Positions 1 to 9,255 of a stretch of 64,000 nucleotides of DNA are shown piece after piece. Below the pieces are notes generated by a model, which saw only the letters and a program-made list of their open reading frames with translations, made no database searches and was not told where the DNA came from. Every line of letters begins with the position of its first letter. The first letter of the stretch is position 1. The stretch covers positions 21,327,371 to 21,391,370 of the forward strand of contig NC_135558.1 of assembly GCF_964340395.1 (NCBI RefSeq), written 5' to 3'. The DNA comes from Glandiceps talaboti. Taxonomy: Eukaryota; Hemichordata; Enteropneusta; Spengelidae. Both the position numbers and the translations under genes were made by a program.

Positions 1-98
1 ATGATGGACTTTCACACAGTGATTTGTTGACACTGCAGTAAAAGAAGCTGTGGTTAGCGTTAGCGACGCGACGATGATCAACGGAGTCCCAACACAAC

Positions 99-223
99 CA
101 ATCTGATTAAAATCTGATGTTAGATAGGCTGGAAAAAAAAATCACGTAAAAGACACAATAATGATGGAATAAAGGTAAATACAGGAATACCGGCCTATCT
201 AACATCAGATTTTAATCAGATTG
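99..223. repeat. Perfect 31-bp inverted repeat (MITE-like hairpin)
   Basis: Bases 99-129 and 193-223 are exact reverse complements (31 of 31), separated by 63 bases. With one mismatch the pairing extends three bases further inward. This is the structure of a very small foldback element or MITE remnant. No clear target-site duplication is visible next to the arms, and there is no coding content. It could also be transcribed as a hairpin RNA. Confidence 0.85.
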
Positions 224-1050
224 CAACACAACTAGCTAGCGTGAACAGCAAACGTACGGTATACAATGTACTAGTATACAGATGCATGCACTGAGTGAAT
301 GTGAAAGAGTGAGTCAAAAGACCAGAGTAAAAGTTACTAGTCTCATTTAAATCTACTAGGATAACCAATATTTGATGGTGTTAAAGAATATAAAGTAAGA
401 ACGGGGAAAGATTTGTTGAACATTTACATTAAGGGCTGATAAACAGGTAATGTGCTAATACGGGTGATGAATGCAGTCGTCCCGGTGTTCTTAACTCGTG
501 TGTCCGAAGACACTGTGCTAAAAGGTCGTACTTTAATTAGCGTTCAGCACAGGTTTAGTTCCTTGTAAAATCAAGAGTATGGTAAACAACACTTCAATTA
601 CTACAAGTTATGAATGGAATTAAGATTATCTTGAGTGAACTGGCTTGAATCAGCCAATCTTGGCTTGTTGTAACCATGGCCCTATTGAGATAATCCACAT
701 TGTAAACCTACTTCGGTACTTGCTACAAACTCACGAATGACGGTACAACAAATCCATTCTCTCACAAACCCTGCTTGACACTTCGAGGCAAGATTTATAC
801 TATTATAGATTATTTTATGTTCATACATGTATCAATCCAATCTTGTTTGTAGGATGGCAAAATAAAATTTCAGTACAAGAGCCCAACTTGGCCAAGCCAG
901 ATTTCAGTGTAGCAAACGCAACAATTATTGTAGCTCTGGATAAGAGGTTTCTCTGTCCGCCGAGAAGATGCGTTGAAACACCGTGTACGCCTATACATCC
1001 TGAGCTACGATTATTGCAGCTAGCCTAAGAATTGTCACATCGCTTGTCAA
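224..1050. other. No recognised content
   Basis: AT-rich sequence without a convincing exon, RNA gene or repeat. A 61-codon open frame at 843-1028 has no recognisable motif and is likely chance. Confidence 0.5.
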
Positions 1051-1350
1051 ACAAGTTTATTTTCAAACTTGGGTCAAATCACTCTCTTTCTACCGAAAAA
1101 ACATTTGGATGTAGTCCTTTTCTTACGACACCATTTTAAAAAAATCAAGACCCCATCAATTTTGTAAATTTTGAGAGAAAAACCGACCGAAATTGACGAC
1201 ATAAGACATAAGCGTCAAATATGCGTCAGAAAATCACCGAAAATCATCATTCCTATCAATAATTCCAAAATTGATAAATGTATCACGGAGGAAATGTCAG
1301 TCGAGATTTTCACTTTTATTGTATCTAAAATGAATTATCTTGGGTTATTT
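1051..1350. repeat. Dispersed repeat, copy 1 of a pair
   Basis: This block is similar, with gaps, to 17490-17815. Shared landmarks in the same order are CTTTCTACC, TTTGTAAATTTTG, a CACCGAAAATCA-like segment, CCTATCAATAATTCCAAAAT and TCAGTCGAG, and both blocks end near an AATGAATTAT-like string. This marks an old interspersed repeat family. No coding frame is conserved between the two copies. Confidence 0.65.
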
Positions 1351-1385
1351 CCAGATGTGACCATAGGGGGGTGGGGGTGGGGTTA

Positions 1386-1530
1386 GTGTTTGTTCGTTGG
1401 TTTGTTGTCGTTTACTCATGTATGTATCTACTTGTTTGTCGGTTTATTTTGTTTGTTAGTTTTTGTTTGTTTAGTTGTTTGTTTGTTTACTTGTTTGTAT
1501 TTTGTTTGTTTGTTTGTATTTGTAATCAAA
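1386..1530. repeat. GTTT-rich low-complexity tract
   Basis: Imperfect runs of GTTT/TTTG with interruptions, typical of a decayed tetranucleotide microsatellite. Confidence 0.8.
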
Positions 1531-2040
1531 ACTAACTGAGTCTGAGCTCCCTGTGGTCTATTAAGTGGATGTCAAAATGTAACGATGTATGGTCTGATGG
1601 TAAAAGCCACTGGTGAAGTTGTGAACGCACACGTCCGATGTTCTGGTTATAATGAGATCCAGTGTATGTCCTTTATCATGTGTCGGAAACTTAACATGTT
1701 GCTCCAAACCAAAAGAGTGTAGAAAGTCGTTAAAATGTGTGGCATCATTATTGCTAGGGTCATCAGTATGTATGTTAAAATCCCCAGCAATGACAAGATG
1801 GCCTCTTGCGTGAATGATGCCTTCAATAACGGTTGCAAATTCATCAAGAAAATCAGTTACTGTCCACTTACAGCTTTTATGCGAATACGGAGGTCGATAA
1901 ATGACAATCAGACGAATTGTCGATGATGCCAAATTCATATTTGCATCTAGTACCTCAAAAGTCTTGAAGGAAGATGTTTTGTTCACACTAAACTTGAGAT
2001 TTTTCTTGGCAATGACAGCAACACCACCTGATTATATTTG
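1530..2040 (-). pseudogene. LINE endonuclease (APE-type) domain fragment, frameshifted
   Basis: Minus-strand translation gives the apurinic-endonuclease domain of a non-LTR retrotransposon, the nuclease that nicks the genomic target. Visible in order are GGVAVIAKKNLKF (near 2028-1990), VIYRPPYS, LVIAGDFNIH (the GDFN catalytic motif), PTHDKGHTLDLIITR and, after a one-base frame change near 1598, the terminal SDH motif at 1597-1589. The layout matches L2/CR1-like elements. No reverse transcriptase follows on either side, so it is an isolated fragment. The frameshift before SDH means it cannot encode an active enzyme. Confidence 0.85.
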
Positions 2041-2598
2041 TGATGATTTTACAAAAGATATTCCACGTTGTTTACTTACATATAAACAGCCGTCGCCACG
2101 TTCGAAACGCCCGCGAAAATAGTAACGCAGAGAAGTAGGTCAAAATTGCGACGGAGTAGCACAAAAATCTACGTCACACGTGCGCGTACACGTTGAACGT
2201 ACAGCCGAAACTCTCTAATACAAACACGTACTGCAGGCATGACATACATAATATTCGCGTCAATTTTGGTCAGTGTTGTGGTGAAAAAGAGCCAACGGTG
2301 ATCAAATGAACTAGATATGGTGTTATTGTTCCTAAAGTTTAGGGCATGTTGTTTGATGTCGACGTCGTGTACATTATAAAATATGAAAAAGCAAGGTATT
2401 TTTTTCGCATTTGGCGACTTGGCGAACGTATAGAGTAGTATGAGAAACCCCACACACGTCTATTTTTAAAAAAAAATTATATATAAAAGTTATTTTATCA
2501 CAAGCAGGAAAAGTTACCTTATAAGTTCTGCGGCTACAACCTCTCCGTAAATTTTCTTTGGCGCGAATGTCGAAGGTGCTAATATGGTCACGTGATTA
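2041..2598. other. No recognised content
   Basis: Contains a 94-codon minus-strand open frame (2169-2453) with no family motif and an A/T-rich stretch near 2460-2490. Nothing else is supported. It ends at TTA (2596-2598), the likely target site of the next element. Confidence 0.5.
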
Positions 2599-2880
2599 GG
2601 GGTAGACCATTCCATATCCTGGGGGGGGGGGGGCTTGGAAGATTGGAGAGTCATTATTTTTCACCACCTGCTTGTCAGTGAATTGTTTTTTTCTCCTTTG
2701 CCTATGCTGGCAACTTTATTTTTCTTTCCTTCTTTGAGATATCCGGATTTTTTTACGTCAATGTTGAACACCTACTTTCGTTGCCACAATTTTCTATTTG
2801 GTTTTCGCACAGGGTAATACAGAGAGTAAAAAGATGCTGTTCTATCACACACAGATTATATTTATAAAACTACATATTTC

Positions 2881-3650
2881 TGTGATGATAGAGTATTTAT
2901 TGGTTGGTTCCTAAACCACTTGTCTTATTTGTTATGCATTATTTTAATGACCAGGTGTATTCACCTACTGTTAATTAACATAGTCTTTAAATAGCGAGGA
3001 ATACAGTGCCACGTCGGCTGTTCTACAATAGGTGGGAGTTGAGGCAGTCCACGGCTCGTTCCTGAAGTTTTCTCAGTGGTTTCGTCAAGGGAGGCCCGTC
3101 TTCACTGTAGCTGTCCGGAGAAGTGTCGTTCCCCTGTAAAGTTGGACATTGCTGAGAGTAAAGCGGACCCTGACGTAAGATATGAATGGTGCGGACATCG
3201 ACGTCAAAGTTTGGAGATAAATACTTCTTAGACCCTTCGGTACAACGGAGGAACCGTGAGTAGAAGTTTGTCCCACGTAGCCGCCTTCAACACTCAACGA
3301 ACTCGCCGTCCTGGGCTCTGTACTCGGTAACAGTTTGTGTGCACCACCGGTAAGACTAAAAGTCGCGAGTCAAGTCGCCAGTCAAGTTTGATAACCGAAC
3401 ATTTTGATATATATAGAACATTTGGAACCCTTTTAGTTTATAAGTTTGTAAACCCTGTAATACATGTACACTTTCAAGATTTATTATTATAGTATATTTT
3501 GTTTCATTACAACGGAATTAAATAAGATAGTTGTTAAGTGTAATGCTGTGTAGTGTCCTGTGTTTGACCGTATGTTGTTTCGACTGGAAGTTGTGGGGAA
3601 AGTATTTAACCGTGTGCTATTTGGCTTCTCTATATTTTCGGTTCGTAACA
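2881..3650. mobile_element. Solo LTR nested in the Harbinger-like copy A
   Basis: This 770-base block is absent from the otherwise collinear copy B. It starts TGTGATGAT and ends CGTAACA, the canonical TG...CA LTR termini. It is flanked by TTTC at 2877-2880 and TTTC at 3651-3654, a 4-bp target-site duplication. Removing the block and one TTTC restores a sequence alignable to copy B near 26430-26450. No gag or pol is present, so it is best read as a solo LTR left by LTR-LTR recombination. A TATATATAG near 3410 and an ATTAAATAAG further on could be LTR promoter and poly(A) signals. Confidence 0.85.
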
Positions 3651-3879
3651 TTTCATACATGATTGATTTTCAATTAAATAAACATAATTGACAGTTTTTT
3701 ATGCCATGGTATGATGACACATTGAAAATACAAATCGGAAACTTGATTGGTGACCTCAAACATTCAGATAGACCTGTCAGTTTCTCCAGCCGGGGGGGGG
3801 GGGTGTCAGTGTTATTTTCCATTGGGCCAACAAAATGGGATATGTCCACCTCTTGTGTAAGTGTGTGTGAATGGAGAGT

Positions 3880-4400
3880 GGGGGGGGGGGGGGGTTCTAG
3901 GGGTCTCTCATAGAGGCCCTGGAGGATTATTACTTATAAAGGCAATGTTTAGGCTATTCACAGACACTTTCAGACAATAATTTGCAAGCTTTGCAAGACA
4001 GCTATAACATGTAAAAAGCGACTACATCAGGTTAAATCATTTTTTAAATAAAGTTTCATTGCATCTTGACAGAGGTGGGGGAAAGAACTTTGATTTGAGA
4101 CTGGAACATGTCTACCTCATATGGTGGGGGGGGGGGGTTCTAGGGGGTCTCCCCCTAGAAGCTCTGGAGGATTATTACTCTTATAGTCAATTTTCAGGCT
4201 ATTCACAAACACTTTCAGACAGCAATTTGCAAGCTTTATAAGACAGCTCTAACATTTAAAAAGCAACTACACATGGTTGACACATTTTTGAAATAAAGTT
4301 TCATAGCATCTTGACAGTAAGAGCTTGAGAAAAGAATTTTGATTTGAGACTGGAACATGTCTACCTCTTATGGGGGTCCTAGGGGGTCTCCCCCCAGAAG
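3880..4400. repeat. Internal ~240-bp tandem subrepeats of the Harbinger-like element
   Basis: Three successive units begin with a G tract followed by a TCTAGGGGGTCTC-like string, at about 3885, 4127 and 4370. Each continues with an AAGCTCTGGAGGATTATTA-like segment, CAATTTGCAAGCTTT, AACATTTAAAAAGC and TTCATAGCATCTTGACAG. The period is about 240 bases. Copy B (26690-26990) and copy C (from 29250) have the same modules in different number. Confidence 0.75.
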
Positions 4401-5085
4401 CTTTTGAAGTTTTTTACCAATTTTGGTGAATCTTCAGTTGTTGGTTTAACGAAGTAGTGGCCTATGGGGGGATGGAGTCCAGGGGGTTTCCGTCTGGCAG
4501 ATCTGCAGTTTTTTGTAACAGTTTCTACTTAGGCAATTTTTAGGTTATTCATAGCCTCTGAGGTAATATTGCCAAGCTTCGAAAAGCTAAAGTAAATAGA
4601 ACTTTTAGATAAGTTTTCCATGTTATAAAAGTGGGCCTGTAACATTGGTATGGGGGCATTGATATTGCATGTACTTTAAGTAAAGTCACTGATGTGTTAG
4701 AGCACTTTAGGAGGTCATACCTAGTGTACAATAGAAACTTGAATTTGATTTGTGGTGTCGATACATGTAGTGTCCGAAATAGGAAGTATATTCACCCCTT
4801 CTGACAAATTCATACTGAAGAGACTAGAACAATTTAGATATTTTAGAAACTAATAGTATGAAGATTACCATTACAAAACCTTCAGTTCACTTTTGCCCCA
4901 AAGTGCAAGATAAGTGAAGCACTGATTGTGAAGCAGCCAAACATGTACATGGCATGTTCTGTAACTAGTGTGGTAGCTAGGTAAAACATGTATATATATA
5001 TGTATAATTGTATGTATAGTTATGTTTGAACCCTTACATGAAGTAATATTTAGACAATTTATGAAAAAAAACAAAGACAAGAACA

Positions 5086-5190
<105 letters not shown>

Positions 5191-5487
5191 GCCAACCACA
5201 AACAGTCATTCAAACATGAAAAACACGAAAACAGCACAGAACTATCAAAACACATTTGGAAACTGAAAAGAAACAATGAGCCTTTTTCCGTATCCTGGTC
5301 CATCAGCAAGACGGCCCAAGCATACACCAATAAAACAAAACGATGCAACCTGTGTTTAACCGAAAAACTAACTATTATTAAAGCAGACAAAAGCTCCACA
5401 CTAAACAAAAGAACTGAGTTGATATCCAAATGCCGACACGAGAATAAGTTTTATTTGTCCAACTTCAATAGAGCATCCATCACCTAA
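5191..5487 (+). pseudogene. Penelope-like retroelement, C-terminal (GIY-YIG endonuclease region) fragment
   Basis: Open frame of 98 codons ending in TAA at 5485-5487. There is no start codon because the upstream part is replaced by the TA microsatellite. It reads [10 protein letters not shown], then [38 protein letters not shown] and KCRHENKFYL. This is the layout of the tail of Penelope-like proteins, which carry a reverse transcriptase followed by a GIY-YIG endonuclease with Cys/His zinc ligands (here C-x2-C and the C-x-H of KCRH). The remaining frame has no stop or frameshift, suggesting fairly recent insertion. The element is 5' truncated and has no RT domain here. Confidence 0.8.
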
Positions 5488-5688
5488 ACTAAACCCGTTA
5501 ACTAACAGAACATCAAAGCCCAACATGTAACAACCCGCCAACACTTACTTGTCCGCACCCAATAACTCACACAATAACAACCAACACCTCCACACATACA
5601 ACACCTACCTACCGACACAGACAATAGTGATGGTATATCTATTGTCTACACTCTATATATACAGCACACCCAGAGAGTAAGCCTCGGA

Positions 5689-5731
5689 GTTGTCTGACGA
5701 TCGCACTATGCGTGAAACTCCGAGTTACAAC
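5689..5731 (+). ncRNA. Candidate type I hammerhead ribozyme in the Penelope-like 3' region
   Basis: About 200 bases past the Penelope-like stop codon the three-helix hammerhead core can be drawn. Stem I pairs GTTGT (5689-5693) with ACAAC (5727-5731). The core CTGACGA is at 5694-5700. Stem II is CGC/GCG (5702-5704, 5710-5712) with a U-U apposition at its base, and GAAA is at 5714-5717. Stem III is a 3-bp ACT/AGT helix (5717-5719, 5723-5725), with predicted cleavage after T5726. Type I hammerheads with short stem III are known in Penelope-like elements. A competing 8-bp helix (5683-5690 with 5717-5724) is possible. Not tested. Confidence 0.55.
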
Positions 5732-5817
5732 CAAGAAAGAGTTCCAGTACTACCAAAACTATTACTCTCTGCCACTGCGGTATAGAGCACTGTCTTAGCA
5801 GATTGATACTCCCCGAG

Positions 5818-5819
<2 letters not shown>

Positions 5820-5910
<91 letters not shown>
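5820..5910. repeat. (TA)n microsatellite
   Basis: Roughly 45 TA units with a single phase break near 5867. Confidence 0.95.
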
Positions 5911-5913
<3 letters not shown>

Positions 5914-5974
5914 CAAAGTAAGTTGGTTGGAGTTACAACTAAGCACCTCAAGTTCCAACCAACTTACTTTGATT
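5911..5974. repeat. 21-bp perfect inverted repeat hairpin
   Basis: 5911-5931 and 5954-5974 are exact reverse complements around a 22-base loop. The loop includes GTTACAACT, resembling the 38-bp repeat start. It lies inside the Penelope-like insertion. Confidence 0.85.
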
Positions 5975-6086
5975 ATTCCCGCCCAGCTGCTTACCCAAGC
6001 ATCGAGCACTCTATTCTACGAGTTTGATACTATTTACTATATATATATGGGTTACACCCAAGAAAGAGTTCCAGTACTACCAAAAC

Positions 6087-6179
<93 letters not shown>

Positions 6180-6184
6180 GTGTG
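6087..6184. repeat. (TA)n(TG)n compound microsatellite
   Basis: TA units to about 6113, then TG units to 6184 with one GC interruption. It forms the right junction of the Penelope-like insertion; copy-A sequence resumes with GTACCACAG. Confidence 0.95.
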
Positions 6185-6370
6185 TACCACAGACCAACGA
6201 AACTGACTGGTCCCTGACGTGTTTGAAAATGTTTGTCATGATCTGACAAATGTCCTGGTTGGAAAGGTACGAGCAGGTTGAACAGTACACTCGAACTTGT
6301 ACATCATTTCCCTGCCAAGACATTTTTTTTCTAGCAGTAGTGGTCCATCTTTTTTTTCATCACCCACTCA

Positions 6371-6785
6371 TATTTGAAAAATAATCAGTGACCACGTCCA
6401 AAGTGTGAATTTTGTTGTGACCTTATATGATAAATTTCGGGTCCTGGTGGCATTTTGTTAAGTTTGACGGTAAATTGAGATGAAAATGGCGAAAGATTGC
6501 AAGTGTGTATCAATTTTATCAATAGAGAATCGGTAGCCTATATACTATTTAGGAGTGAACGCAGTGTGTGGTCATCGCATCCAGCACGCGACTATCGCTA
6601 CATTGGAACGCATGCGTACTGTATACTGTAATCAGTTGGTGGAAACAATAGTAAACATGAATTTACACAGCGTCTCGTACATTTTATTAAGACAATAAAA
6701 ATGCACCACTCTGGATGCCTATTCCGCCTGTGTTAAAACGTGCTGAAATATAAATAGAATAGGGCGGACTGGGACGTAACATCAA
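6371..6785. other. No recognised content
   Basis: Unique-looking AT-rich sequence after the truncated end of copy A. No exon or repeat is recognised. Confidence 0.5.
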
Positions 6786-6789
6786 CATG

Positions 6790-7050
6790 CGTAATGCTGG
6801 AAATCCGATTACGACATGCGACCTGCGACCCGCGACTTGCACAATTGCGTTCTGCGACTTGCACAACTGCGACCTGCGACTTGCACAACTGCGACTTGCG
6901 ACTTGCACAATTGCGACCTGCGACTGCGACTTGCACAACTGTGATCTGCGACTTGCACAACTGCGACCTGCGACTTCTATAACTGCGACCTGCGACTTGT
7001 ACAACTGCGAGCTGCGAGCTGCATAACTGCGACCTACGACTTGTAAACCA
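6790..7050. repeat. Degenerate minisatellite, ~22-bp unit
   Basis: About a dozen imperfect units of the type GCGACTTGCACAACTGCGAC, alternating ACCTGCGAC and ACTTGCAC blocks. All six frames stay mostly open because stop codons are rare in the unit. The resulting 60-126-codon frames are artefacts of the repeat. Confidence 0.9.
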
Positions 7051-7217
7051 CTGTGACATGTTTTCATTTTAATATAAATGATATAAATAAATTGATTTTG
7101 GCAATTTGTAACACTTCAATGATTGCGCGTTTGTTTACAACCTCGTTTCCAGAAGTGATGTGGTATCACGTGCGCTCGCATTTGATCGCATGGTAGTTAC
7201 ATACTAGTACCCTGAAA

Positions 7218-7298
7218 ATGTCCAAACCCGAGCCCATGCTCTTCAAATTAATTGTGGACCCAAGATGGGGCAAAAGATAAAAGAAACCAAACTAAAAG
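7218..7298 (+). CDS. Possible upstream exon with a good donor site (speculative)
   Basis: ATG codons at 7218 and 7265 precede a strong donor, AAAAG|GTACGT, at 7298/7299. In the 7265 frame the peptide is MGQKIKETKLK. It cannot splice directly in frame onto the 8076 exon: every phase hits a stop or the wrong frame. At least one further exon would be needed, and none was recognised between 7300 and 8075. It is listed only because it lies upstream of the exon at 8076 on the same strand. Confidence 0.2.
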
Positions 7299-8075
7299 GT
7301 ACGTGTCTTTATGGTAACAACAATTCTTGCCCGTGGTTCTTGCACGATTGTGTTGATCTGCACACGATTTCTGATTTGTCACCCGCAAACTTTCGCCAAC
7401 TTCTAAAGTTTACAAATTTAGTAATAATTTCCCCCAGTTTCAAAATGTATTGGTTATTTTGATCTTATTATAGGCGATGGGATGATCTACCCTGGATATG
7501 TGTGAAATCACTGAAATTATGATGACATAATGATAGTCGTAGTGCATGTTGAATCGTGGCTAAGGAAAATGTCAGATATGCTTTTATATTCGGGTTTTTG
7601 TGAATCAGGTAAGGAGACGTAATGAGTAGCAGCGAGTAGTAATGATTGATAACGAGTTGTAACGACTCAGATGAGGCAACGACTAGTTTTGACAAATTAC
7701 GGTCAAGATACTAAGTATTGCCGCCAATATTAAAGTGCGACCGAGCCCTCTACGACAAAAGCTGGGAATTTTCTTGTTTATATTTAGTATAGCTACTATT
7801 ATAGTACTACTACTAGTAACTGCTAATGTGGTCCTACACAAACGAGTTGTCTCACCTGGAGTTGAACTTCTTTGTTGTCTAGGCTAGGTATAACTTTGTT
7901 TTAAAAATGGGTTTTCACTTGCCAATCCATCTCTGTTGCTATCTTTGCTGTATGTACTATCACTTGGCTATTGCAGTGGGCATTGGGTTGTTGCTAGGCA
8001 TGTGTTGATGGTTTTGATGTGTGCCCATCCTAAATATTCATGGATTTTTTAAACTTGTCCTTTGCATGTTAACAG

Positions 8076-8168
8076 AAGTTCAAGTTTGAGAATACCATCG
8101 ATGAGTTCCGTATAGTTCTGGAAGATGGGACTGAAGTCGATGATGATGATGTTCTTGCACTGTACTAG
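8076..8168 (+). CDS. Possible terminal exon of a CIDE-N-like domain protein
   Basis: A GTTAACAG acceptor is followed by 30 codons and TAG at 8166-8168. The peptide contains FRIVLEDGTEVDDDDVLALY. The pattern hydrophobic-VLEDGT-x-VDDDD resembles the end of the CIDE-N (CAD/DFF) domain, which mediates head-to-tail assembly of apoptotic nuclease and inhibitor proteins. The domain's usual downstream strand is missing because the frame stops. Sequence to the poly(A) signal at 8840 could be the 3' UTR. Family assignment rests on this one short motif; a partial gene or relic is equally possible. Confidence 0.4.
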   Translation, partial: KFKFENTIDEFRIVLEDGTEVDDDDVLALY

Positions 8169-8839
8169 CAACAGAGATACATTGAAAATACTGATAGGAT
8201 TGATATACATGTAGTTGTCGCTATAATGGATAGCAGTCTAAACTTATGAAAATGATAGTAAAACCAAAACATGATTAATATATCAGAGAACATGAAAACC
8301 TACTTGGTTTTTATTTTTGTGCAATGTGTCCCAAAACAAGTTTTGTATGTATTAGATTGCATTTCTTCACATCATAATCTAATAACGTTCCTTTTTTATG
8401 CATAGTATTTATTCATTTTAAGAAATGGTATATTTCATTATGGTGGTGTAACAATTGGCAAGAATTTCTATGTTAGGTTTTTGATATCTTTTGTAAGTGT
8501 TTAAAGGCAATGAAAAGTAATCAGTCAGAATGCAACTACATTACATCTCATCACTTTCAATTGTACAAAGCTGGCGTATACTGTTAGACCATGTATGGAC
8601 TAGGTTGTGATGACTGAACAGTACAGTATTGATAGAATTGACAAAATATAAAGTACATTTTTGTTGTATGAGTAAAATGTTGAAAGACAACTGTAACAGT
8701 CACTGTGTAACTCTAGTTGATCTGTATTTGTATTGAAACATGTTTTATCATCCAAGACATTTTTGTGTTTATTGAAAGAAGAAAATACTTTTGACAGTGT
8801 GCTATATACAAGGTATGTGTATAAGAACACTTTAAAGTA

Positions 8840-8845
8840 AATAAA
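8840..8845 (+). terminator. Candidate poly(A) signal AATAAA
   Basis: AATAAA followed by an A run, 672 bases after the stop codon of the candidate exon at 8076-8168. No other gene is near. A chance match is possible in AT-rich DNA. Confidence 0.35.
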
Positions 8846-9102
8846 AAAACTTACTACATCATTATTTATTTTTCTAAATCTGAAAACTGGTCTGTGATCT
8901 AATTTTACCCCCTGTAAGAATGTATTTTTACCCCTGTGATAGGTTGATCATATGAGTGTGTGTGTACCTCATGCCAAAATCTTCTGACATGTAAAATTAC
9001 ACGAAATATTGTATGCAGCTGATAATGTATGTATTCATTGTTCACTGCACCCCTTTATGAAAGTCACATAAACATTGCAATGCGGCAGTCTCTTACAGAA
9101 AG

Positions 9103-9165
9103 ACGCATTGTACCCCCCCCCCCCCCGGCACACACACACACACATACACACACAAACACATACAG
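9103..9165. repeat. Poly-C tract and (CA)n
   Basis: A run of 13-14 C near 9113-9126 is followed by interrupted CA units to about 9165. Confidence 0.85.
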
Positions 9166-9255
9166 CTGCACATGATAAATGTTTCACACCCATTACAAAT
9201 ATTCATAATTATACCATCCAATTTATTAAAGCCAAGAGTGTCCTACATCAAAGAA

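Larger units (their letters stand above)
5724..6088 (+). repeat. Duplicated Penelope-like 3' segment (38-bp direct repeat)
   Basis: Bases 5724-5761 (GTTACAACCAAGAAAGAG...) recur at 6051-6088 with one difference. Between them lie a TA tract (5820-5910) and a hairpin (5911-5974). Penelope-like elements often insert as partial tandems whose ends form pseudo-LTRs, and this duplication is compatible with that. Confidence 0.7.

Noticed and set aside
2635-2817. 60-codon frame also present at 26190-26372
   Set aside because: Conserved only because both lie in the Harbinger-like element; no transposase motif and differing indels.
6687-7067. 126- and 108-codon minus frames with SCASRRSQLCKSQ repeats
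   Set aside because: Degenerate 22-bp minisatellite; every frame is open.
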